Shown in pieces: positions 1-11,689 of a DNA stretch of 64,000 nucleotides. The notes under the pieces were generated by a model that worked only from the letters and a program-made list of their open reading frames with translations, had not been told where the DNA came from and made no database searches. Both the position numbers and the translations under genes were made by a program. Where the stretch lies: contig QZCP01000007.1 of NCBI GenBank assembly GCA_003956705.1, positions 1-64,000 on the forward strand, written 5' to 3'. Origin of the DNA: Brevipalpus yothersi. Lineage: Eukaryota; Arthropoda; Arachnida; Trombidiformes; Tenuipalpidae. Positions within the stretch are counted from its first letter, which is position 1. The number at the start of each line of letters is the position of its first letter.

Positions 1-471
1 TATATCCGATTATCGTTTTTGTTGTAGGTATATGTACACACGTAAATATATAATTTTGAATCATATTCTTTGGGATTCAACTGTTACCCTCAATACTTTT
101 GACCCCTTCAATTCCAATTTTCATGATTGAACATGCATAAGATTGATGATGTATCAAGAAGATCAATGATGTTGAATCTGTCGTCAATATACACATACAA
201 GTTCATGGTTAGAGCAATTCCAAGACACCCAAAAAGACAACCAGGTCACTATTCTGAGCCTGATTTGGTGGAAATTGGTCGTCGAGAGATGGACTTTCAT
301 TTCATGATCAGAAAATTCATTCAGATTGAGAAAGAGAAGGCCAGAGAATGATAAAAATAAGAGGATTCGGAAGATCAGTGTGATCGATCGTGCAAGTTTG
401 CATGATTAGCCCTTGTGGCATTTCAAGCTTTATTAGTTTGTATTATTTACCAGGTCAATCTGGATCATGGA

Positions 472-474
<3 letters not shown>

Positions 475-531
<57 letters not shown>
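475..531. repeat. (CT)n microsatellite
   Basis: About 28 uninterrupted CT dinucleotides in the DOCK intron. Confidence 0.95.
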
Positions 532-534
<3 letters not shown>

Positions 535-871
535 TATTAGCTCATTACAATTCCCATCCTCACCCGGTAGCTACTAAAAAGTATCTCACACGATAACTGT
601 TTTCTCTCATCAAAACCGTTTCAGATCTTGATCTGATCTCAAAAATCGAACGCCATCAGCTAAGACTGGACCATCATTATATCAAAATGACCTGAATCAA
701 TAGGATGCAATTTTGGGAGAAGCTGAGTGTATGAATTTTTCAAGAGTGATCACACTGAGAGGCACCATGAAAGTGACTGCTCATATGTATGTGCTTGATC
801 AAATTCGACAGAAAATAGTTGGACAGCATGAATGGAAAGTGCGGGAAAAGGCCACACTGATTCACCGCTAT

Positions 872-874
<3 letters not shown>

Positions 875-915
<41 letters not shown>
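875..915. repeat. (GA)n microsatellite
   Basis: About 20 uninterrupted GA dinucleotides in the DOCK intron. Confidence 0.95.
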
Positions 916-918
<3 letters not shown>

Positions 919-1997
919 GGTATTACTTATTTGAAAACAAGAACAGTATCATCATCATAAGCCTTGTTTATACTAGTTGAGCTAAAATTTCAGCATCTAT
1001 CAAAAACTCAAACACTGTTAGCCTTAACTGAATTAGTTGAAAAAATTAACCTCACCATCCAAGCCCATCAATCTACTATTTCAAGAAGCAAATCATTTAC
1101 TTATACATGATAATCAGATCAATTCAGTAGCTAACTCTCTCTCTCTCTCCCTCTCTCTTTAGCCTTACAGCTTAGGATCTTCCTACGCTTAAGGAAAAGA
1201 ATCGCTATCTTTATTCTTCTTGATGGCCCCTTCTTGCTTTGATTTGCTGTTCATCATTTTTGAGTATTTCTTTGAATCGTAATCGAATGAATTAAAAAAG
1301 GGCAATAGGATGAATTATAAGCAGTTAAGATTCAACATCATAAACCTTCACGATTTGCTATCAGCCAAGATTACCCATGATGTCAACACGAAAGATGAAA
1401 TTCTTTCAGCTAAATAATTGCCAAAATGACCAAAAAGATGAGAATTGATGAGCAGGTAAGTGAATCGTTGAACATTCAGGATCATAAGTGAAAATGGTTA
1501 GGTAAATAAGCGGAGAATCAAAAATAGTCACATGAAATGATGATGAAATACTGACAGAATAAGATGGATAGTGTAGAGCAATAGTAGCCTCAAATCATGA
1601 TAACAATTTTCATGAATAGGCATGAGAACAGAGAGTATAGAGAATGAACAATTATCTTAAGACACGATAATATGAAGCCTGACTAAGTTGAGTAAGAAAG
1701 TTCTTTTCCAAGAGAAGAGAGAATAACATAGAAAGCGAATATATCTGCACCCATTCAAATGCTTTGATATGGTATATGTCTCTTTCTGATAGAAAGATAG
1801 AATACATCACATGCTATAAGTATCAAAACTATTAACACCAATTCAGATTTTATCCTTCTCTCAAGCACAGCTCTTTTTATCAGTTGTCATCCTCATCAGC
1901 TAGAGATGATACTCCATCCTTTCATTCTATTCTCTTTCTCTCACCGATAATCATTCGGAATCACCATCATCCATTCATTATGAAGATATGAACATTT

Positions 1998-1998
<1 letters not shown>

Positions 1999-2044
<46 letters not shown>
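1999..2044. repeat. (GA)n microsatellite
   Basis: About 23 GA dinucleotides in the DOCK intron. Confidence 0.95.
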
Positions 2045-2048
<4 letters not shown>

Positions 2049-2476
2049 TGAATTAATCACTTCATCATCATAATACGCCTGAGTCGATTAGTTTTCCTGT
2101 CGTTATGGTTATACATTCTTTCTCTTTCTTTTCTTTTTTTCTCTCTCTCTTTTTATAAGCTTGATGAGCTTGAAAAATGTTAATTGACAAGCAAGAAATG
2201 AGGTGTAAGTAAAAAAATCTAAATAGTTTGGAGGGTTGATTTTTTTTGAGGTGAAAGATGCCCCATGGTAAAGTGGTTTTCGTGAGGACAAAATTGTCCT
2301 CAAAGTGTATAAAGTGTGTATATGATAATGAGAAGGATGAGAGTTGTGTTACGAATGATGATGACAATTAATAGAAGATGATGATCGAGAATTGATAAGC
2401 AAGAGAGAGGAGAGATGAAAAAAGATATCGATATTGAATAGGAAAAAAAAGGTCGATAAATGTGAATATAACTTAC

Positions 2477-3208
2477 TCTGACTACTTGATTGCAAAATTC
2501 TAGATGAATAACTCCTTTAGATTCTGTTTTACGTTGATCTTTAAAAAATTCCAGAGCACATGTATTGTCAATTTCTTGTCGTAAACACATCCAGCGTCGC
2601 TTAAATGATTTACTTGTCATGGACATGAAAGAATTTGTAGCAGTTTCAGAGCCTTTCAGTAGAAAACCTTCTTTAATTATTCGAGCAGATACTTGAGCTG
2701 AATGTTGTTCATCATTTTCATCATCAATATCATCAATTTCATATACTTGATCTTGTAAATTGCTCGCTTCATCAGTGATTCGCGGTAATTTGGGCAGTTC
2801 CACCCAACTGCCAGAATATTTTTCATACTTAAAGTGAATCGAATTCCAATCACGCAAAAAACTATCTATACATTGGCGAACGTGTAATGGAGTATATATA
2901 TTGAGATCTACACCATTGCAGGATGATGTTAAATTTTCCAAACTACATGGCACTGGTCTGGTGGTTCGTTGATTACGGCATACTGTTTTGGCCTCAAAAT
3001 CGTCCATCGGAAACAGTACAAGCTCTCGTTGGGGATCATTTTGTAATAATGTTCGATTTCTTGATACAAATTCCTCATAATCCAGAGGTTCCACTATTTG
3101 TGGTCTAACCATCAGTGTGGTATGTCTAACAGCGGCGGAAACATTTTCACGAACTGCAGCTGCTGATCCTGGCTTAGAGAGTACTCTCATAAATTTTCTT
3201 TCAGACAT
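2477..3208 (-). CDS. Zir: Zizimin-type DOCK GEF (DOCK9/10/11, Drosophila Zir), first coding exon; gene runs off the left edge
   Basis: This 244-codon exon starts at ATG 3208 and ends at a consensus donor (GTAAGT at 2476-2471) in phase 0. The protein matches the N-terminus of DOCK-D (zizimin) guanine nucleotide exchange factors, which activate Cdc42 and Rac at membranes. Visible hallmarks are the N-terminal SKPG block (about residues 11-14), VEPLDYEEF near 39, LFPMDDFEAK near 65, the HFKYEKYSG block near 125, an acidic stretch at 159-168, and the start of a PH domain (IIKEGFLLKG near 177, SFKRRWM near 201). The PH domain is cut by the intron. The rest of this PH domain, the C2-like DHR1 and the catalytic DHR2 must lie beyond position 1. 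A longer reading to 2300 simply runs through the intron. Family assignment is firm. Which of the DOCK-D paralogues it represents cannot be told. Confidence 0.88.
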
Positions 3209-4704
3209 GATTCAATTAATTGAGTGGTTGATGATTGAACTATGGTATCAATATATGTATATATATTAACCAATGTAGAAGTGGTAGTCGTCACAATTGA
3301 GCTTTCCGACTTTCTCTCTCTATATTACTGTGTTTGAACGATGAAATCAAAACATATCTGTCAATCTTTTCAATACACATATAATGATCGATGATCTTGA
3401 GTGTGAAAAACTAATCTTTGAATGTGTGTATTTAAACTTAGCAATGAAAGAGCCTATTATTACTATTGATTACTATCTGATATAATTAAATATCAATTCA
3501 TGAAGGATGAGTTGAACACTATTTATACAAAAAATACACACACACACACAATTTCACTGAACAATTATCATCATGTCGGTTAATGTTGATTCAACAGGGT
3601 GGTTGATCAATACTGTAGTATGTGTATGTGAGTATGGTCAAGTGGATAGTAAATGCAGATCCACAACAATCAAAGCTGTTGATGATGATGTGAGTGAAAA
3701 ATAAGCCGATTCGGATAATATACACACACACCAAAGTAAGCTTTTCTTGTTGGACAATGTTGTGTGAGAGAGTGAAACAAAAATGAACAGGTAAAAACAA
3801 TGATCTGGTAGAGTCAAATGTTGATTGTTATTGTTGATAAACCGATATCGATTCAACTCATTGTCAACTGAGAATATATATGTTCACAGGTACACATAGT
3901 TTAATTTAACCATCAAACACACATATATATATATCACTTGATCACCATGGTATCAATTAAAGATTCCATTCAGATTTTGATGATATTTTTTTTTCTTCTC
4001 GCTTTCATGCTAATACATTCAGATAGAGAAACATTGTGCTCAACATACACATTCAGAATGTGTGTGTGTTTGATGTTCAGGCGCATACAGTTGCTCAAAT
4101 GTTATGCTCAAAAGCGGGAGTCAAAAAGGTATGTATTTTGAATGGAAGAAATAAAGAGAGAGATATAAGTTCTATTTTCAACCTCGTTCATGATGAATGT
4201 AGTTTGAGAATATTTTCGCCGGTTATACCACAAGAAGTAGAGAAAAAATTCTGTTTCTCAAGGTAACTAACTACAGAGGCAAGGTTTTTTGTTCATTTGT
4301 GTGAGTATTTTAATTATTTCTAATCTGTCTTCTTTGAAAGAAGTTCTCTTTTATCGTTTGCTTTGGTGTGAGGAGAAGCAATTTAAAATGATTTTTGACT
4401 TGGCCTTTCAGAGGTGGCATCTACAGTCGCCCAAGGTATGCGAAAAAGGCCATGATTATCCTGATGATATTCCACGAAACTGGATATATACATGTATATG
4501 CATATGTATGCAAACATATAGAATGATCTTGAATATAGCCATACAGTAGCTATAAAAGTGGTTTGAGAGTTTGTCAGTATTGATGAGGATAACTGAATTC
4601 CACACTAGACATCGGTATCATGTCAGAACTATGGGAATGATTGGAAGAACCCTAGTTTACGTAATGTTTGGATTGGATTGGAAATGTTTATAGAAAAATA
4701 ACCA
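3209..4704. other. Region between the DOCK start and the katanin 3' end; weak plus-strand exon candidates
   Basis: No gene is recognised. On the plus strand there are short segments bounded by good splice consensus. One is 4081-4128 (acceptor GTTCAG before, donor GTATGT after), encoding AHTVAQMLCSKAGVKK. A second is about 4204-4262 (donor GTAACT). A third is 4412-4435 (acceptor CCTTTCAG, donor GTATGC), whose frame stays open to 4546. The first two join in frame, but I found no convincing start, no family match and no full chain. Repeated ATG/TATA-like AT stretches and a short (CA)n at 3537-3550 are also present. Treat this as an unresolved candidate gene or as intergenic DNA. Confidence 0.25.
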
Positions 4705-4710
4705 TTTATT
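4705..4710 (-). promoter_or_regulatory. Poly(A) signal of the katanin p60 gene
   Basis: TTTATT on the plus strand reads AATAAA on the minus strand, 65-70 nt downstream of the katanin stop codon. Confidence 0.6.
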
Positions 4711-4774
4711 CAAAAAAATTCTATGCAGGAATGAAATCATGAACAACTTCACTTGAATATCTCATCGTTTGAGA

Positions 4775-6379
4775 TCATAACGATCCAAATTCAGTCATCC
4801 ATTTGTCATATTTCAAGAGATCTTCCTCGGACACCGATTTGTTAACTTTTCTAATTGCTTCATAAAAATCATCAGGTCCAATTGGCAGTTCAAGCTCTTC
4901 CTTGGAAAGTTTTTTAATCTCTTCAGGATTAAGTCCAGCAATTCGTCGACGCATTGTCATCATACAAGCATCTCGACAAACATTGGTGATATCAGAACCA
5001 GAATAACCATCCAATTGTCTTGCTATGTCTCGAATATCTAGATCAGGTGATTTTTCAACATCTTTCAAATTGATACGCAATAGGGCTTCACGCCCTTCTT
5101 GATTTGGAAGAGGAATGTAAATTCGCTTTTCGAGTCGCCTTCGAAGAGCTTCGTCTATGTCCCATGGAAAGTTGGTTGCTGCCAATACCATGACAACTTT
5201 TGTCGGATCTTCATTGTTAGTGATACCATCCATTTGGATAAGCAGCTCAGATTTAACACGACGACTCGCCTCATGTTCTGTATCTGAGCCTCTACGTGAA
5301 CAGAGAGAATCAATTTCATCTACAAATATGGTACTTGGAGCATAAAATCTGGCCATTTCGAAGAGTATTCTGACTAACTTTTCCGATTCACCACGATACT
5401 TTGAGGTAAGCGTTGAAGAGGAAACATTGAAAAAAGTTGTACCACACTCGGTGGCCACAGCTTTAGCGAGCATAGTTTTACCCGTTCCAGGAGGACCAAC
5501 CATAAGAACACCTTTCCATGGTCTACGAATACCTTTGAAAAAATCTGGCAGTAACATGGGCAGAACAACAGCTTCCTCCAACAAACGTTTAGCTTCTTGA
5601 AGATCTGCGATATCATCCCATTTGATATTCAAATTTTTCTGTAATATATCTCTCTCCAACATATCGACCAGCTCTGAATCAGGTCCATGAATTTCGAATC
5701 TTCTCTCTTGCGGTTCTTCCATCGATTCACTTTCCGGTTGCTTACCGGAAGATGTTGATATACTCTTTTTACGTGATCCATCACCACTTGCACTACCTTT
5801 ACCCGTTCGACCGCCATCAGTTCCAGCTCGTCGACTAGGACCACCTCGAGTGGATGACATATGATGAGCAGAATTGGATGTATTGCCTTTGGTTCCCGAG
5901 CCTCTTGTACCACGAGAATGTTTACCACCACCTCCAGGACCACCGCTTGATTGTTTAGAATGATCGACAACCAATGGTGTTGGCAGTGGCCATATACCAT
6001 TGTCTCTTTCTTGTGATTCATTATTTGGCCAATAATTGTCACCAATATTAGCACCAGAATTGGTGAAATCATCGAGTGATGAGAAAGATGGTGAACTTGA
6101 TCGCCGGCCAGGTCCAACAACACGACTATTATGATCACCACCGCGAAAGCTCATCAATAATGATTGAATATCTTTAACATAATTATATTCATCGACTATC
6201 TTTTTCTGTATATCCTGCCATCGTTCCTTACGAATTGGGTCACTTATTGTTTGCAATAATCGATGTACTTGCTGAACCACTGATTGAAAGTATACCAAAC
6301 TTGACTCATAATTACCCAACAGAGCACATTCACGAGCCATTTTGGTATTCTCACAAATATCAGTTATACTAATATTCAT
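4775..6379 (-). CDS. KATNA1: Katanin p60 ATPase-containing subunit (microtubule-severing AAA ATPase)
   Basis: A complete 534-residue protein in a single exon. Katanin p60 assembles as an ATP-driven hexamer that severs microtubules by pulling on tubulin tails, usually together with p80. The N-terminal MIT-like helical domain covers about residues 1-75. A Ser/Gly-rich linker follows (about 80-215). The AAA domain covers about 245-530: Walker A GPPGTGKT at 295-302, pore-loop region after SSTLTSKYRGESEK (322-334), Walker B IFVDEID at 351-357, arginine fingers RRR at 413-415, and sensor-2 region GYSGSDITNVCRDA (458-471). The C-terminal Vps4-like helix ends in DKWMTEFGSL. Length and domain order are normal for p60, so the start at 6379 fits. 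Katanin-like 1 (KATNAL1) is the main alternative. The gene has no introns although its neighbours do. Confidence 0.95.
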   Translation of the reverse strand: MNISITDICENTKMARECALLGNYESSLVYFQSVVQQVHRLLQTISDPIRKERWQDIQKKIVDEYNYVKDIQSLLMSFRGGDHNSRVVGPGRRSSSPSFSSLDDFTNSGANIGDNYWPNNESQERDNGIWPLPTPLVVDHSKQSSGGPGGGGKHSRGTRGSGTKGNTSNSAHHMSSTRGGPSRRAGTDGGRTGKGSASGDGSRKKSISTSSGKQPESESMEEPQERRFEIHGPDSELVDMLERDILQKNLNIKWDDIADLQEAKRLLEEAVVLPMLLPDFFKGIRRPWKGVLMVGPPGTGKTMLAKAVATECGTTFFNVSSSTLTSKYRGESEKLVRILFEMARFYAPSTIFVDEIDSLCSRRGSDTEHEASRRVKSELLIQMDGITNNEDPTKVVMVLAATNFPWDIDEALRRRLEKRIYIPLPNQEGREALLRINLKDVEKSPDLDIRDIARQLDGYSGSDITNVCRDACMMTMRRRIAGLNPEEIKKLSKEELELPIGPDDFYEAIRKVNKSVSEEDLLKYDKWMTEFGSL

Positions 6380-7623
6380 AATTACACAAATTTATTAATT
6401 GACCAGCAGGAATGTATGCAATCCAAATTCTGAACAAATCGAACAAGGAAGTATAACGATGATGTTAAAATCAAACTATTAAAAGTAAACACACAGACAC
6501 ACGAGAAAAATTAAAAGAAAGATCTGTTCATCATCAGTAGAGATTCATGTTTTAGGTGCTTGTATGTGTTGAAAAATGATGATAAACACATAAAAATACT
6601 GCCGTATAAACAAACTTGTATCGAAAAATTATGAGGTCAAATTAAGACGACCAAACCAAATTCAAACCATGTTATCATCATCTCATATCACCACGCAAAT
6701 CATGTTCACACAACAAACACTTTGATGATGATGAAATGTTACTTTCATCTTCTTCTTTTCTTCTCATTTCCGAATTGTATCTTGTCACAATCTTGATGAT
6801 GGTGGGTTGAATATATGTGTGTAGTAATTGTTACAATTGAATATAAATTAGATGTGTCAAAAAGGATTATAAACCACAAACTGTGTGTGTGTGTGAGTGT
6901 TGACCTTACATGTAAGTGTATGTGTTCAGTTGCTAAACAGCTCTTGAAAGCAGAAATTGAAACAAAAACATATGAAACGTAACTTTCTCTACTTTTATTG
7001 CTCGAGTATAGAGATGATGGATCACTTGTCAATGATCCGATGATAATTGATATTCATGATGTGTGTAAAATTTTGATAATTGTTCTGCTCGATTAACAGA
7101 GGAGATGAGATCAAATCGTCTGAGGAAAAGATATGGTATTTTCTTTTTGGTAAGCATAAAGTTTTTGGTTCCAAAAAGTTTTCTTAGCATCGAATTTTTC
7201 CTAACTTTCGGAAATGAGATGAATCATATCATCTTCGTTTTTTCGATGGATGTGAACTGATGAATAGTTATGATTTTATAATTAAAAGTTGGTTCTACAC
7301 ACAGAGCTTCATCTTGGAAGTCAGCGGAAATTGCACCAACTTCTCTGATCTGTTTAATTCTTGATTGTTGAAATTCAATAATAATAAGCACCATGTATAA
7401 TTCAGTTCATGGAATGCTGCAAACAGGGAATCAAACACAAACACAAAAACAAACACATACGTACATAGGAATGAAAAAATACTCTTGAGTGAATAGACTT
7501 AACATCTCTGACGATTATACATTACAGAACATTAATTCTGAGATAATCTGATCTTTTTTCTTTCAAATTAAAAACGACACAAGAAAAAAAATATTCGAGA
7601 AGAGAGAATAAACGACAATCACC
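6380..7623. other. Intergenic: katanin 5' side and V-ATPase E 3' side
   Basis: No gene recognised on either strand. AT-rich, with short CA/GT runs. The longest open frames lack any family motif. Confidence 0.55.
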
Positions 7624-8723
7624 TCAATCATCGTGAGTACGATTGGGATTACGACCGAACAAAGCTACTCGAATAAGAGGAAGACTATTTTGGATAATCA
7701 GCTCCAAACGACTCTCCAGAGTGTTGGTAATTTTAATCTTTCCACCATGGGCTGACATCTCAATTCCACCACACCTACAGGGATCAATCAGAACGGCAAT
7801 GTTATTTTGAATATTAATTCACTCAATGTGAGAATATCACAAGATACTTACGAATCATGGTGAAGACGCTTTTCATTGTCCACCACAGCTTTACACTCTT
7901 TGCCAGTTGCATTCTTATAGTCTTGTAAAGCATCTCCTAGAACACTTTCAATTAAATTATGATCTTGCTGACGGCAATGAATAACAACTTTATCTTCTAA
8001 TAGCAAGTACAAGGACTGTGGAGAGAAAGATTGAGAAAAAGAGAGAATAAGTATGAGATTAGTAAGAAAAACACAGGTATTGGAATGAAGAGATGGTGAA
8101 ATTACCTGAGCAATTAATTTTTGCAAAACAACGGCATATGTTTGCTGATTTTTGGTTACTTCAATAAGCTTTTGTCTTGCTTCCTCTGTGACACTTCGAA
8201 TATGATCTTCACGAGCCTTTAGTAGCCTTAAACGAGCACTCTGAAGCATATGAGAGTTTTGACTGTGGATAAATAGATAAATTGAAAGTGATCAATAAAC
8301 GAGACACACCTAAAGGCACTATTCATGGTTGGATAGATTCATGGAAAGTGAATGATAATTACATTTTTCTTTGTATTTCCACCATTTTTTCTTTCTTTTC
8401 AAAATGATCAATGATCTTCATTCTTTGCTCATTAACAAGTCTACCTTTTTCGATCTCAAATTCTTCTTCTGCCTTGGTTTCAATCTCTTCCGCTTTCTCC
8501 TGAGCTTCTTGCTCAATGAAAGCCATCATATGTTGAATCTGGAAGACAAGAAAAAATAATGATAATCAAGTTCATCTGCATACATTCAATCAACAATCAA
8601 TTCAAAGAGGGAGTATCAAAAGTACTACAGAAGAGGTCATTTAATACACACACATACAGCTATTGTATTGAATGAACTGCTTTTTCTTACCTGCTTTTGA
8701 ACATCAACATTACTGAGCGACAT
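7624..8723 (-). CDS. Vha26: V-type proton ATPase subunit E
   Basis: Five exons join to 226 codons plus stop, the usual subunit E length: 8691-8723, 8363-8538, 8106-8262, 7852-8015 and 7624-7774. Phases are consistent and every intron (77-152 bp) is GT-AG. Subunit E is part of the peripheral stator of the V1 sector. It pairs with subunit G to hold the catalytic head against rotation while protons are pumped into endomembrane compartments. The N-terminus MSLSNVDVQKQ followed by IQHMMAFIEQEAQEKAEEI, and then the long charged helix (about 12-90), is the family signature. The C-terminal globular part contains LVLQ-like LIAQSLYLLLED, GGIEMSAHGGKIKITNT, LESRLELI and RVALFGRNPN. I chose the start because the 11-residue first exon matches subunit E N-termini exactly in length. 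Confidence 0.95.
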
Positions 8724-9595
8724 TTTGCTGGCCTTAGAATTGATCACAATTTGGTAACAAAAATTAAATAATTATAAGCACAATTATGATAAATAAATTA
8801 TGATCAAAGATGGAGAAAATTCAATTGACTAGTAGTGAAAACAATATGATATTTGTGATTAATCGACTTGTGAGGTGTATGGAATCGATTGAGCAAACGC
8901 TGGAGTAGTATGCGGTTCTTCATGGAACTTTCATTCCAACTAGTAGATCGCTCACTGCGCTCGCTACGCTCGCTGGTTCGCTCTTATTTTCGAGTCCAAA
9001 TTCAAACTCGTTATTTTTACAGAATATTCGACAAAGATCTGAAAATTTTTTTCCTGATTCGAAATTGATTTCGAGAAGTTCAGACGCTCGCAGCTCGCTT
9101 CGCTCACCGCTCGCTATACCATAGAGGCCAGTGTATGTGTATGTGGACTGAGCAAAGCGTGCTCAGGCCAATACGGCTTTTGAGAACGGCCAGCGCATCT
9201 GTACTGCGCACTCTCGATAAGAGTTTTTTATTCATTCCAATTATCATCATGAGCAGTCTCATGATAAGACTGGGAATGATACAAAGAGCTGCATCTTGAA
9301 ATTATAATACTCTTCAGATTGATATTAAATGATTTCGAACGAAATTTCAATCACCTCTAAGGTTGGATTTACAGTGTGATTTGTAGGGGGAATTTTGTAC
9401 GTAGTCGTGGAGCAATTGAATAGTTCATCATGTAATTTTTCATCACACGATGGACACGATCGCGAACTCACGATGAGTTAAATGATGGGAAAAAAATTAG
9501 ATAAACGTCGTTTGAGGGGGCAAAATTTGCAAGTATTATTTGAGAAGAAAAAAAATATATGGCAATATAGATGAAGAAAAATAGTTTACCTTTCT
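8724..9595. other. Intergenic between ZC3H3 and V-ATPase E, with a GC-rich repeated-word patch
   Basis: No gene seen. Two patches, 8949-8983 and 9083-9116, consist of overlapping GCTCGC/CGCTC words and are much richer in G+C than the surroundings. A further GC-richer stretch runs to about 9230. It may be the remnant of a mobile element or an imported piece. No clear terminal repeats or target duplication could be seen. Confidence 0.45.
8949..9230. repeat. GC-rich GCTCGC-word repeat patch of unknown origin
   Basis: Overlapping GCTCGC, CGCTCAC and TTCGCTC words occur twice in the same orientation, 100 bp apart, in otherwise AT-rich DNA. Nothing else in the window resembles it. Confidence 0.5.
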
Positions 9596-10549
9596 TCAGG
9601 AGATTTTTTTTGATTCTTTGATAGATTCCAAGATGAAATTTGGTAGAATTCTAAATGATGGCTTTACAGTATTATAGTTAACATTCTGAGGCTTACTCTC
9701 AAGATCTTCCCAACTATCATCACTATCATAATCGGGAGGTAACAAAGCTCGAACTGAGGCAAATGTATCATCAGCAAATAAACCATTATCTAGCATAACT
9801 TCATCTTGATCCTCATCGGACACTACTAGTGGTATAAAATCAAGTGGATCATTTCCATTATTGCCTAAATCGTCTGATTGTTCGATCTCATTTGTTTTCA
9901 ATTTTTTTCCCTTACTAACTGGATCTTTTACAGGTTTTTTGCGCTTTTTCAAACATTTTAAGCATTCTTTGACTTTACCATTGCTCATAGTACAATCTTT
10001 GCATATGTATTCGTGTCTTAATTTACACTGAGAACAAGGTGATCCATCAAATGAGCATATAGAAAAAAAGAGAAGAGAGGAAAAATCTTCAATACAATAT
10101 CTTCATGATGTCTCACACTCAAACGAACCTTATCACCATCTTTACAATATCCATTCAAAAAATTACGACAAATCTCTGCTTTAGGATTAACTTTAACATG
10201 TCTATAAGGACAAGATTCCATATGGCAGCGTCCTTGTAGAAAAAATGAGCATACTGGCATCTTTTCGGGTGCAAGTTCGTGGGAAAATGGGCAATTGGTC
10301 ACTTTACATGTTCCTCTCAAAAATCTGTGGGAAAGACGAAAAAAAGGAAAACGAATCAAATTATGCAGTAAATCGATAATTAAGAATGAAGATAATTTTC
10401 CACTAATTTTAATCGACTCACCTGGTACATACAGCAATCTTTGCCGGATCATGAACATATGGACACTCATTGCCCTTATTACATCGTCCAAATCGACAGA
10501 AGAATATACAATATGAACGATTAATACGATTATTGCTCACCTTAGGCAT
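9596..10549 (-). CDS. ZC3H3: Zinc finger CCCH domain-containing protein 3 (ZC3H3/Smicl-type)
   Basis: Three exons, 10422-10549, 10129-10324 and 9596-10027, join in phase to 251 residues. Four consecutive CCCH fingers are present: C14-C23-C29-H33, C41-C49-C54-H58, C68-C76-C81-H85 and C95-C103-C109-H113, with 7-8, 4-5 and 3-residue spacings. The words GRCNKGNECPYVHD, AVCTRFLRGTC, KMPVCSFFLQGRC and AEICRNFLNGYC identify ZC3H3. That protein associates with CPSF and works in mRNA polyadenylation and nuclear export. CPSF30 is the nearest alternative but has a different linker pattern. A fifth, irregular Cys cluster follows (YICKDC, ECLKC), then a basic and an acidic tail. Vertebrate ZC3H3 is far longer at its N-terminus. 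Here the first exon begins just before finger 1, and a pyrimidine-rich TTCAG lies 10 bases upstream of the ATG, so further 5' exons are possible. Confidence 0.85.
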
Positions 10550-11689
10550 TTTCAAACTGAACAAATAATTAACAAAACAAGGCTAATTCAGCTTCTCACT
10601 AACTACAACTGATTCTATTCCTCACTTTCTCAAAGGCTGAAACAGTGATTATATTTATTGTTCCTCGCACACTATTAAGGTTAAAGTGGAAATGACTTTT
10701 CTTTCCCAGATCAACTAATCATACTACATATTTACATGTAGTATCTAGTAGTGGTAATCAAATATGAGATAAAAATGGAATCAAAATCAAAATTAAAGAA
10801 GCAAAAACTATCAACAAACATGTTTCAACACACGATAAAAAAGATAATCAAGAATATTCATCTGAACAATAATATTGTCATACTATGTTGGTAACGCACA
10901 CACAAACACACCCAAACACACATGATACAGTACTGAATGAGACACTATCAGATTTAGGTACATTAATTGTTGCTCTAGATGATTATAATCGATGTCAAAG
11001 TGTTACACTGATTAAGATGGACATTAACTGATAAAAATATCGTTCTCAACACATGCAAACACATTCACTTTGGGTTAGTAAACATGTTGCAGATTGCAGC
11101 ACGAAGACTGACAAGATAAAGTGGCGCTACTTTGAAAAGTTGAGCAGATTCTTCTTCGGATTGATAAAACTTTTTCGAAAATTCTGTTCCAAGATTTCCA
11201 GATTTTCAGAATTTTGAGCAATCGTTCGTTTAGAGAAATCTTGGGATTGGTTTGATAAGAAACCTTGATCAAGCACTCGATGTGTATACACCAGCAGAGA
11301 TTGATGGAAGTTTTCTGAGCTAGTTTTTATCATCAAAATCATTGGAAGGTTGCGTGTGCATGTCGTGTTTCAAATAAGGATTTTTTTAATTGATAGAACA
11401 AAATATCTGAGACAAGCTGTTGGAAAATCTGTTGCTGAATACAACTGGCATTGGTAAATCTTATCAGAGAGAGAATTCTCTGATGAGAGAGCAAGAGCGT
11501 TCAAACAGTGATTGCTCGGTGATATTACAGAATCATTGTGTGGAGATAATGATTGAGAAAAAAAGTGGAAACTTTGTACAATATACTATGCTCAAAAATA
11601 CAGTTAAAATGTAGTGGAAACTACATTTTTTTGTGGCAAAAATTTTAGAAAATATGAAAAAATGGAGCTCAAAATCTCCTGGCAAATGA
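10550..11689. other. Intergenic plus cadherin 3' untranslated region
   Basis: No gene recognised between the ZC3H3 start and the cadherin stop. AT-rich, with a short (CA)n near 10900-10920. Part must be 3' UTR of the cadherin gene. Confidence 0.5.

Larger units (their letters stand above)
1..2476 (-). other. Large first coding intron of the DOCK gene, with microsatellites
   Basis: I see no exon in this stretch on either strand. It is AT-rich, with a (CT)n tract at 475-531 and (GA)n tracts at 875-915 and 1999-2044. Short open frames here are made of repeat-encoded Ser/Leu or Arg/Glu and show no family signature. Because the upstream exon ends at 2477 and no PH-domain continuation is visible, the intron probably extends past the left edge. 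Confidence 0.6.

Noticed and set aside
2300..2476. Extension of the DOCK exon to the stop at 2300
   Set aside because: A GTAAGT donor ends the conserved PH sequence at 2477; the following residues are hydrophobic intron translation.
5629..6141. 170-codon minus-strand frame inside katanin
   Set aside because: Alternative frame of the katanin linker region; no independent signal.
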